DNA of 64,000 nt from Takakia lepidozioides. Its lineage: Eukaryota; Streptophyta; Takakiopsida; Takakiales; Takakiaceae. The notes beneath the pieces are model-generated. The model was given only the letters and a program-made list of their open reading frames with translations. It did not search any database and was not told the DNA's origin. Location of the stretch: positions 43,542,042 through 43,606,041 of the forward strand of contig CM060734.1 in the NCBI GenBank assembly GCA_030704615.1, read 5' to 3'. The position numbers were made by a program, and so were the translations under genes. How positions within the stretch are numbered: the first letter of the stretch is position 1; each line of letters opens with the position of its first letter. Below are positions 22,624 to 31,973 of this stretch, piece by piece.

Positions 22624-24360
22624 GTTGCTGCAAGAGAAATTCCCTCGCAGAAGTGCGGAAGCCACAACTTCTGTGCGGATTCTTGTTACAAACGATAGTG
22701 GGGATTACATTTCTCATGCTTTGTATTTCAGACCGAAACCCAAAAGTCCGTCACCTTTACTAACGAGGTCGGCAAAGGACAACACGTCATGTATGTCCCA
22801 AACCGTTCTGGAAGGGTAAGCCAAGACCTGTTTTAAAGCTGACATACCGTTAAAGAGCCTCTTTCAGAAATAGTTGTCAAAACAGTTCATAAAACAGTTG
22901 TTAAGCAGTTATGTGCCTTTACAGACACATGTGAAATGACGGCGGAGACCGACATCCCATGCCACCCCAATGTGTTCAGCCACGTGGTACCCGACATGCA
23001 TTGAGTATAAGGTTTAAGAGGAATCGCCGTCGAACGAATGGAAGATGTTCATCCGGGAGAATCCAAAAAATCTACTGAAATTAGTCATCCATCCAAATTA
23101 AATCCATGCGATGGCCATACCTCCATAATGAAAGACGGCGGCCACCGCAGAATGGACGAGTGTGTCGTTAGGAGGGGGAGTATCTTGATCTATTGACTTC
23201 AAATATTGGGACTTGGGCGATTGATGACCAAGCGATGATCTTATTGGGATGGATACTTGTCAGCTATCCGATGTTAGAGGGACCTAATCACCAGCTAGGG
23301 GGGTGATTGTGGTATAGCTTTCTAGGATTGTGTGCTTAGATTGTGTGGTGGACAGCGATCTATGTTGTGGCACGATGCTTAAGTGCACGACAATATGCAA
23401 AGAGGCAAATATATGTGATTGAAACTATTTCACTATGATGACAGGAGAATAATACTGTAGGGCGAATACTTGGTCCATTTTGTTTTTGTTTGAAGCTTGA
23501 AAATTTGTCTAAGTCCTTGGATGGATTTGTGTGTTTTAATCAGTGATGGATGGTGGGTTTATGTTTGTTGCCAGAACCCTAGAATTACGGGGTTACATGC
23601 TGCGAGCTATAGAGCGAAGGAGGCGTTGAAGCTGGAGTATGTATCCTACTGACAAACAACAATGTGGAGGCTCATTGGGTAGTGGAATAGTATGGAGAGA
23701 AAGAAGATAAAAAGGTGAAGGGAGATGGTGAACGGACCTGAAAGTACGGTGGGAGGAGGTTGTATTTTGGAGGATGGAGTATTGGAGTTGATGCGAATTG
23801 AATGAAGGGGAATGCAACGATTTTGGGGTATCTGGTGTACGTTCACGAGCTAGGTTAAGGACAGCTGCATGCAACCGAGTATTTGTAGAGTTTCCTTGGC
23901 ATCTCTGTAGTTCTGAGTTTGTAGCTCGTTCTGCTCTTGTGCATTTTGATGTAGCAGCTGCGCCTATCTGTGTGGCAGTGGGTGGGTGTTGGAATGTACT
24001 TCATACTCTGGGATATAATCTTTGTAGACTAACCTTCATATAAATGGATTATATCTGGTGGTAATGGGCTGTCACTTGAAGTGTAGTTTCTGGGTTGTGG
24101 GATTCTTTGACATCTCATAGATAGTTCTTTCTCCGAGCTCATGTCTTGGGTATAGGTACTGCTGCATAATAGGTAGTGGGAAGCCTAAACTTGAGTGGCT
24201 GTTTCATGAATTGACTTAGAAAACTAACCTGCAGTCAGTTTAGTCTCTGGGGTGCCTGTTTTCATTGGAAATGGGAACTCTGGGATGACATATTGGGTGG
24301 CGTAACTGGGAATATGTTCGTGATTAGTGGGTGCACTTAGCTTGTAGTGGGGGATTTCTC
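22624..24360. other. Intergenic region with a gypsy 3'-terminal remnant
   Basis: No gene is supported. At 23,269-23,313 the sequence TTAGAGGGACCTAATCACC...AGCTAGGGGGGTGATTGTG matches, in reverse orientation, the segment at 39,411-39,455 beside the LTR of the integrase-PHD element. It therefore marks a polypurine tract and LTR start of that family on the plus strand. An upstream GGAGGGGGAGTAT (23,169) is also purine-rich. The following kilobase is AT-rich and may be LTR sequence, though no end was found. Confidence 0.45.
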
Positions 24361-24680
24361 ATGAATCACCACACAAAAAAGGGGGGGGGGGGGGGGGGGG
24401 GGTTTCGACGTCGGGGCCACGCCGCACCCACGCCGGGGCCTCGTAAAACAGCCCTTTTCGGGGAGGGAGGAAGAACAGTGATGCCCGAGCGTCGCAAGCC
24501 CGTCGCCAATAAAACGTCACAAATTTGCGACCAATGGGGGTCGCAAAAAGGCGAAACCGCGATTTGCGACGCCGACGCGCGGGCGTCGCAAAGAAAAAAG
24601 AAAAAAAACCCACTCTGCATTGCAGAATTAGCATCGTTCGGGGGTCGCAAAGGGCGACGCCCGGATGTCGCAACTTAGAG
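24361..24680. repeat. G-run and GTCGCAA motif cluster, possible transposon end
   Basis: A 22-bp G run (24,381-24,402) precedes 270 bases with six GTCGCAA or TTGCGAC words (near 24,490, 24,532, 24,550, 24,576, 24,646, 24,668) and GCGACGCC variants in both orientations. Clusters like this are typical subterminal repeats of plant CACTA-type elements, but a clear CACTA end is missing. Confidence 0.4.
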
Positions 24681-24689
24681 AAGAAAGTA

Positions 24690-26240
24690 AGGGGACAATC
24701 TATAGGCCGGAGTGGCAGTCAGGGGATGACCGACGTGCACTGCTCCCAGTGCGGTTTATTGGGAATGTAGCGGTGGATCATATGAACGTGATACCCACAT
24801 TGGCTGCATTCTCAGGGGTCATGGCTTGGGGTGGTGACATTTTGGAGGGCAATAGCCATGTAGATGATAGGCCACCACCTGATGAGGACAAGCAATTGGC
24901 ATACAAGGTTGAGTTGCTTCCTCATGTTCTTGTGCATAGCTCATGTAGTGTGTACAGTTGGGGATTTGCAGCGAGTGGGCAGATTGTGTGCAGCAAGTAT
25001 GGCAGGAGGCCTTTCCATTGGTAGGTGAGGGGAGTTCAGTGACATCACCTGGACCTCTTTAGTTAGCTCCATTGGACACAGTGCCTATTATCTGGCAACA
25101 ACCTGACTCAGGCATTTGTTTGTTAGACCTGTTTGGAGGCATGAGCACTGGGCTTGCAAGAGTATTGGAAGTAGGAATCAAAGTACGCAAGTACTTATAT
25201 GTGGAGAAGGATGAGATTGCTCGGCGTTTTCCATGCGCCATGTTGCCTTTCTCACACATCAGTATCCTGAGTTGTTGCCTCTCTCAACAATTCAAAGGGT
25301 ACCAAAAGGCCTTGCCAGCAGACATTACCATGCTGGGGACGGAGGATTTGGATCGGCATGGTCCCATTGACTTGGTGATAGGAGGGTAGCCTTGCCAAGG
25401 ATATTCTCCCGCAGGTCATGGTAATGGTTTGCATGATGCACGATCGCATCTATTTTGGGAGATGTTGCGAGTGTTGCGTGACTTGCAGGTGAGGCAAGTG
25501 CAACCTCTAGCTTACATCCTGGAGAATGTTCTTCTCATGGGGGATTCTCGGGCCAGGGTTATGGCCAGTGTGCATTAGATCTGGTCATGGATTGGACCAG
25601 CTATATTGTTGGATGCAGTTGCAGTGGGTTCACGGGCACATAGGCCTAGGTTGTGGTGGACCAATCTTGCACCACCAGAGTTGCTCAAGAGAACCTATGA
25701 TTCTATTCAACGGCCACCCAACCTCACGGTTGAGGGCATTTTGGACCAAGGGATGCAACCACAGAGGGTGCGACATGATGATCGTCCACCTTTGGCGTTG
25801 ATCAATCGAGTGGGGCAACCACGTGCGGCCTTGCCTACACTCATGAGTTTTCCTTCGTCTCATGCTTTTCGAGACAATGGTCTAGGGTTGATTTGGGACA
25901 ATGCGCTACAGCAATTGGTGGAGCCTAGTGTGGATGAGCGAGAGTGGGCAATGGGGTTTGCCACGGGCACTAGAGCTGTGCCAGCTCTGTCAGAGGCATC
26001 ACGACGCCAAGTGTTGGGTCAGGCAATGGATCTTAATTGCTTGACATGGGTTACTGGCTTGTGCATGGCTGAGCAATGGAGATTGCAAACATTGGTGGCT
26101 ACTTCTGCACTTACATTGGATATTGCACCCTCTCTGCCCACCGGGACGGTGGAGGCAGTGAGTGGGGACGAGCGCAGGATCGTGGGATGCAAGCACCCAT
26201 GGCGGATGTGGGATGAGACGCAAAGAGATAGTCATTGGAT
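24690..26240 (+). pseudogene. C5-cytosine DNA methyltransferase domain within a Ty3/gypsy polyprotein
   Basis: From about 25,100 one frame shows the motifs of a C5 methyltransferase. Motif I is CLLDLFGGMSTGLARVLE (SAM binding). Motif IV is PCQGYSPAG with the catalytic Cys, directly after an in-frame TAG at 25,387. Motif VI is YILENVLLMGDSRARVMA, and motif VIII-like is VGSRAHRPRLWWTN. A C-terminal part follows with PTLMSFPSSHAF, DEREWAMGFATGT and LGQAMDLNCLTW. A second TAG lies near 25,576. The region before 25,072 (24,665-25,024) is open in another frame and unrecognised. The domain is followed in the same direction by RT-RNase H, with a frameshift near 26,220. It resembles methyltransferases reported in some plant and algal retrotransposons; an independent host gene is unlikely given the direct continuity. 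Confidence 0.85.
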
Positions 26241-27810
26241 CTCTCAAGCAGTATTATGAGGAGTGGGGAGAGCCATACACTGAGGATCACTTGGAGGCCA
26301 AGGAGGCCAAGGTTTTTGAAGAGGTTGAGAAAGTTTCTTGCTCAGAAGATGTTCTCAAGGTGGCTATGGCGGAGCAAATGGAGGCTACGCCACAGTCAGG
26401 GTGGGCGGACAAAACCCAAGAGGTTGCTATCTAGAAACCAAATGATGCGTCTCCTACCTCCTAGCCCGGTGTACCCAAGGTTGCAGTCATCGAGGACAAT
26501 TGGGAACCAGATGTTGGACCTACAGTCACCGGAGGAGAGAGACGGAGGAGAGAGACGGAGGATCCAGCGATTTCTAAGGGCTTATAGAAATTGCTTTGCC
26601 TTTGGTTTGAAGGATTTGGGAGTTTGAAGGGCCAGGAGATTCGTATTGATTTGGCAAGTGATACGCCAATTTTTTGAAGGCCCTACATGTACAGTGACAT
26701 GGAGAGGTCTTTGATCTAGTCACGGACTATGGAGTTGTTCGAAGCTGGATTGGTGGAGTTGTCAGGCGGAGAGTATGCCTCGGCAGTGGTGATGCCAGCT
26801 AAGAAGGATAATGGCAATTGGACAGAAAGAAGGATGTGTGGGGACTATCGTCCTGTGAACTGTCAGACTAAGTCCGATAGATATGTCATGCCAATTCCAG
26901 AGGAAATCTTTGATGCCATTGGGCATGCGAAGGTGTTTAGCACATTGGACTTACGATTGGGTTATCACCAGTTGCCAATCAAAGAGGCTGACAAGCAAAA
27001 GACGACATTCTAGGGGATTGACCAGCATGGGAAGGATTGTTTGTACCAATGGCGCTTCCTACCATTTGGGTTGAAGAATGCTCCTGCAGAGTTTCAGAAG
27101 GTTATGGATAGGATTCTTGCAGGGCTAGATTTCGTCTGGTGCTACATTGATGATATCATCATCTTTAGTGCCACGGTTGAGGAGCATGAGAGACACCTTC
27201 AGGTGGTGTTTGAGCGTTTGAGGGCGCATGAATTGAAACTGCACCCTGGAAAATGCAAGTTCTTCCACGATCAGATTGAGTATCTGGGCCACATGATATA
27301 CCCTGGAGGATAGGATGTTCAACAGACAAAGGTGGAGGCCATTGCACGCATTCCACACCCCATAGATGTAAGCAGAGTTCGTGTTTTCATGGGGTTGACA
27401 AACTACTATCGACGGTTTGTCAAGGGATTTAGTAGCATTGCAAATGCTCTTATCAAGTTGACCAAGATGGATCAGGAGTGGCAGTGGGAGGAGGAGCAGG
27501 ATGAAGCCTTTGAGGAACTCAAGGCTCGATTGACTTCTGCGCCTATTCTGAGGCGGCCTATTCGGGGGCGGCCTTTCCAGCTACATACGGATTGGAGTAT
27601 GCTGGGGATTGGAGCAGTGCTCACACAAGTGGATGATGAGGGAAGAGAGTTCATAGTGGCATATGCTAGCCGCTCGAACAATGATGCCGAGACAAAGTAT
27701 AGTTCCTCTGAAGGGGAGCGTCTAGCTGCAGTATGGGCAGTGGCGTATTTTAGATGCTACCTCTATGACAATCTCTTCACCTTTATTATGGATAACCAAG
27801 CTCTACCTCT
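26240..27810 (+). pseudogene. Ty3/gypsy reverse transcriptase and RNase H downstream of the methyltransferase
   Basis: One forward frame shows a linker rich in Glu/Lys (to 26,640), then RT: YASAVVMPAKKDNGNW, FSTLDLRLGYHQLPI, the FLPFGLKNAPAEFQ fingers and the catalytic YIDDIIIF (near 27,150). The connection NYYRRFVKGF leads to RNase H (LHTDWSMLGIGAVLTQ, then a SSSEGERLAAVWA segment). It is broken by TAG stops near 26,432, 26,465, 26,586, 26,717, 27,011 and 27,311 and a TGA near 26,675. It ends abruptly near 27,810 before the RNase H C-terminus and the integrase. Confidence 0.85.
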
Positions 27811-27818
27811 ACATTGCC

Positions 27819-28655
27819 TCATCCTCGGTCACTATTGTTCCCTTGGAGCTGGCCTGGCCGTAGCTCAGGATACAAATCATAACAATGGGCCTCCTCATGT
27901 CCATACCTTCCACAAATGCTCACACTGTAGTTGTGTAGGCTGTGCCTGTGCTGGCCCTTTGCCTCTCTCCGGGCAATCCTTTTTGACATGTGGTCATCCA
28001 CAATCCCAACATGACACATTTGTCTGTTGCTGGCCTGAAAATGAAAGGAGATACCTCTGAATCTGAGATCCTCTCTGGCCTTCCCTAGGCTTCATCTGAG
28101 CCCCCTTGTTGCTTTGAGCACGTTGGGGAGTTGGTTGTTGTTGGCTAGGAACTCCACTTCGTTGTGTCTCTTTGCCAAACCCCACCATAACCACCTGCTC
28201 CTCCACCATATTGAACTCTATCCGCTCTGCCAGCAAAAACACATTTGTTAAGGTGGGTTGCCATACTTGTAGGAGAGTTGCATCCCGCACCCTTCTCCTC
28301 AGCTCCTTGTCCAGGATCCCATAGTCAGGTGACCAATACTCCTGCCATTCCTCAATCTCCACCTCATGTCCCCGCCTAAACTCATAGTTATCATCCATGG
28401 GCGGCCCCTCAACGTGCTAAAACAACCCTTTCCACGCCATAAAAGGCGTAAACAGTTGTGGATTGCGCATCTGCTGCAAATCACACCAACTATCAAACTC
28501 CTGTATGAAACCATCAAGCTCGATGGTGCCCACAGCTCCAGAGTACCGGCGTGGCCCCTTGGTAGCTCCATACATATCCTCCATTGTATCCCATAACAAT
28601 GGCAAGGAAATGGCTTGCACCCTCGACGAGAATCCTCCTGACTCCGGTCGTGGTT
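27819..28655 (-). pseudogene. Retrotransposon Gag fragment, minus strand
   Basis: The minus-strand frame encodes a Gag-like domain (FDSWCDLQQMRNPQLFTPFM, DYGILDKELRRRVRDATLLQ) with a TAG near 28,418, then a basic/Gln-rich linker and CCHC-type pieces (CWDCG, and CGRYGHEEAHCYDL in another frame). It abuts the RT-RNase H fragment tail to tail near 27,815 and on the other side joins the OSB-like module at about 28,655. Whether it belonged to the methyltransferase-bearing element cannot be told. Confidence 0.65.
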
Positions 28656-30110
28656 GAGGTGCCTAATTTTATCAATTGTGCCGCTGCTGCTATGGCTTCC
28701 AGTTGACCATCTACCCATGCAGGTTTCTTGTAGCTATTGATCCACAGGGAATCATAGGTAATCTCGTGCTTGAAATCTGGCCCTCTTGGATGAATCTGGA
28801 CCCACACTCCATCCCTGCTCCTTCAGCTATCCATGCCTCGGGCACAAATCATGCATACATCCTTGCCTTGCATCCAACAGACATTAACCTTGTTGCCTCG
28901 ATTGTCCCACCATTGACTGGGGTCAGACAAGTATTCTTTCCAGGGATTCTCCTCGTCTCTCTTACCTGTTTCTGGATACTTTCCTGTTGTCAAATTGGTA
29001 GTATCATGTCATAGTCACTCCAAACTATCAAAGGGTCACTCAACCAGCTAACTTGCAGAATTCAACATGAAAATTTAGGGCCGGTTCTCATAAGAGGGAA
29101 AAACATGGTGAAATGGGTTGAAGAAGGTGTCTTCATTAGCAGTGCCTGCTTTTATCAATTGTGCCGCTGCTGCTGCTGCGGCTTCCAGTTGACCATCTAC
29201 CCATGCAGGTTTCTTGTAGCTATTGATCCACAGGGAATCATAGGTAATCTCGTGCTTGAAATCTGGCCATCTTGGATGAATCTGGACCCACACTCCATCC
29301 CTGCTCCTTCAGCTATCCATGCCTCGGGCACAAATCATGCATACATCCTTGTCTTGCTGCTAGCAACAGACAATGACAGCCTAGGTTTGTTCTAGGAAAC
29401 ACCCCAACCATACTTATCACACTAGTTCCTATGCTGACTTGCATCTGCTTCCAACAGGCATTCACCTTTTTGTCTCCATTGTCCCACCTTTGACTGGTGT
29501 CCGAGAAGTGTTCATTCCAAAGCTTCTCCTCGTCTCTGTTATCTGTTTTAGGATACTTTCCTGCTGCCACATTGGCACTAACTTGCCAAATTCATTCCAA
29601 ACCACCACAGATCCACTGCAACATATGACAAGTGAAAGGCTACAACTTGGATGTGGACACCATATTCAATATGCAAAGTCAGGGCCGAGTCTGATGAGAC
29701 CGAAAAACAGGCTGAAATAGGTCGAAGAAGAAGGTGCCCTCACAACATTGTCCTTGACATTGTATCATGACCCATGGAGGATTTGGCCAACCATCACCCA
29801 AAAGGACCTCTTGTGTGTGCTGCTTGTGTCTGTCGTCAGGTAATCTCGGATTGGTCTGTGAGACCCACCACGGTGCAGATAAGCAGGCAGAGATTGAGAC
29901 ACGGCCTGCTAAGACCAAGCTGACTCTCCCAAGAACCTTGTAAACATCATGAAGAATACCAAATCATGGTACTAACAGGAGCCAAGAGCCCACATTTGCA
30001 GGATGGACAAACTTGTTCACATCGTACATTAAGAAAAAGACACACCTTGCGAATGCGGTTGTCCCACCATCGTGAAGGATCTTTAAAAAACTCATGCCGG
30101 CTCTGCTCCG
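28655..30110 (-). pseudogene. OSB-like gene copy with three PDF modules, PPR part lost
   Basis: On the minus strand three split PDF motifs of organellar single-stranded DNA-binding (OSB) proteins are seen. The first has HEFFKDPSRWWDN near 30,090 and WPNPPWVM near 29,780. The second has LWNEHFSDTSQRWDNGDKK near 29,500 and PDFKHEITYDSLWI near 29,260. The third has an N-half near 28,960 and PDFKHEITYDSLWI near 28,780. Each half pair is separated by a GT-AG intron in the same place. After GTSTTT the sequence departs from the other copies at about 28,655 and becomes gag, so the PPR-DYW exon is missing. The copy is head-to-head with copy A. Confidence 0.7.
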
Positions 30111-30239
30111 TGCTCCAAGGTAGAGGTTTGTGCTCGAAAATCCGACAGCATCAACATGTTGACATGGTCCTTTACTGAGGGGTGCTAGTGAGCTTTCAAC
30201 AACATTCATGCAAGTTGTTTTGGGCTCGATTGGGGCTCT

Positions 30240-30715
30240 ACACGATGAGGAACAACGACCTCCAAACTCTCCTCAAGAAACGTGTGTTTTTACCGAACTT
30301 TAAACAAGGATATTACTTTGCTCTTCCAAGGTGGCAGGGGTAGGGGGCCTACATCGACTACCGGTTCGTTGTAGTGCCGTTCTAATGGCTCCTAGCAGTT
30401 ATAGCGCTTGCATGCAGCCGCCAAATGGGCCCCACATGCAATTGCCGCCTTTCGGACAGCCATGTGTTGATGTGGCTGATTTGTTTTCTGGACGACTTGG
30501 GGTACATAGTGCATACCTATATTGGAATTTGGAACGTGAGAAAAAAAAAACAAAAAACTTAAATGCCAAGACCCAAGGTAAAAGATTCTGGCTGCTCAGC
30601 GCCTTCCTCTCTGGTCGTTTCCAGAGAACACTCTACAATCTCCAGACTGCAAATATAAGCTGGGTTAGCATACATGTAAGTCTGGACAAGTTCGTTATTC
30701 CTTGTCGGGTAGATC
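30240..30715. promoter_or_regulatory. Spacer between head-to-head OSB-like genes, possible bidirectional promoter
   Basis: The two gene copies become inverted repeats of each other outside this 475-bp interval. It has an A-rich run near 30,540 and no conserved reading frame. The equivalent spacer at 60,425-61,565 has the same orientation and is about 485 bp once the inserted hAT element is removed. A shared promoter is inference from the layout. Confidence 0.4.
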
Positions 30716-30840
30716 CCAATGGAGCCCACAAAAACTTGCATGAATGTTGTTGAAAGCTCACTAGCACCCCTCAGTAAAGGACCTTGTCAAAATGTTGATG
30801 CTGTCGGATTTTCGAGCACAAACCTCTACCTTGGAGCACA

Positions 30841-31215
30841 GAGCAGAGCTGGCATGAGTTTTTTAAAGATCCTTCACGATGGTGGGACAACCGCAGTCGC
30901 AACCGCAATTGCAAGGTACGGCTTTTTCTTAATGTACGATGTGAACAAGTTTGTCCATCCTGCAAATGTGGGCTCTTGGCTCCTGTTAGTACCATGATTT
31001 GGTATTCTTCCTGATGTTTACAAGGTTCTTGGGAGAGTCAGCTTGGTCTTAGCAGGCCGTGTTTCAATCTCTGCCTGCTCATCTGCACCGTGGTGGTTCT
31101 CACAGACCAATCCGAGATTACCTGACGACAGACACAAGCAGCTCACACAAGAGGTCCTTTTGGGTTGATGGTCGGCCAAATCCTCCATGGGTCATGACAC
31201 AAGGTCAAGGACAAT
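30841..31215 (+). pseudogene. Copy A, first PDF module (two exons)
   Basis: The N-half exon ends at 30,915 (EQSWHEFFKDPSRWWDNR...NCK) followed by a GT donor; an AG at 31,104-31,105 precedes TNPRLPDDRHKQ. Splicing 30,916-31,105 is phase 0 and rebuilds the PDF motif. Downstream RSFWVDGRPNPPWVMTQ lies one frame off, an indel shared with the other copies, so this module is probably no longer translated correctly or uses another splice site. PDF motifs bind single-stranded DNA in mitochondria and plastids. Confidence 0.65.
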
Positions 31216-31394
31216 GTTGTGAGGGCACCTTCTTCTTCTACCTATTTCAGCCTGTTTTTCGGTCTCATCAGACTCGGCCCTGACTTTGCATATTGAATAT
31301 GGTGTCCGCATCCAAGTTGTAGCCTTTCACTTGCCATATGTTGCAGTGGATCTGTGGTGGTTTGGAATGAATTTGACAAGTTAGTTCCAATCTG

Positions 31395-31883
31395 GCAGCA
31401 GGAAAGTATCCTAAAACAGATAACAGAGACGAGGAGAAGCTTTGGAATGAACACTTCTCGGACACCAGTCAATGGTGGGACAATGGAGACAAAAAGGTGA
31501 ATGCCTGTTGGAAGCAGATGCAAGTCAGCATAGGAACTAGTGTGATAAGTATGGTTGGGGTGTTTCTAGAACAAACCTAGGCTGTCATTGTCTGTTGCTA
31601 GCAGCAAGACAAGGATGTATGCATGATTTGTGCCTGAGGCATGGATAGCTGAAGGAGCAGGGATGGAGTGTGGGTCCAGATTCATCCAAGATGGCCAGAT
31701 TTCAAGCACGAGATTACCTATGATTCCCTGTGGATCAATAGCTACAAGAAACCTGCATGGGTAGATGGTCAACTGGAAGCCGCAGCAGCAGCGGCACAAT
31801 TGATAAAAGCAGGCACTGCTAATGAAGGCACCTTCTTCAACCCATTTCACCCTGTTTTTCCCTCTTATGAGAACCGGCCCTAA
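31395..31883 (+). CDS. Copy A, second PDF module (two exons)
   Basis: Exon 31,395-31,496 encodes a Lys/Asp-rich start and LWNEHFSDTSQWWDNGDKK. A GT donor at 31,497 and an AG acceptor at 31,678-31,679 remove 183 bp in phase 0, and the next exon gives IHPRWPDFKHEITYDSLWIN then PAWVDGQLEAAAAAAQLI. This matches the OSB pattern W..(F)F..P..WWDNR..K followed by PDFKHK.T...LW...P.WV...L. The exon end is unclear; the frame stays open to a stop at 31,883. The N-terminal OB-fold domain expected in OSB proteins was not identified upstream. Confidence 0.6.
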
Positions 31884-31973
31884 ATTTTCATGTTGAATTC
31901 TGCAAGTTAGCTGGTTGAGTGACCCTTTGATAGTTTGGAGTGACTATGACATGATACTGCCAATTTGACAACA

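Noticed and set aside
24359-24678. Frames with poly-Gly or poly-Pro around the G run
   Set aside because: They are homopolymer translations next to a repeat cluster.
30719-30997. 92-residue frame MEPTKTCMNVVESS... as a gene
   Set aside because: It is an alternative frame over the PDF module exon; the frame one base away contains the WWDNR motif and the splice donor.
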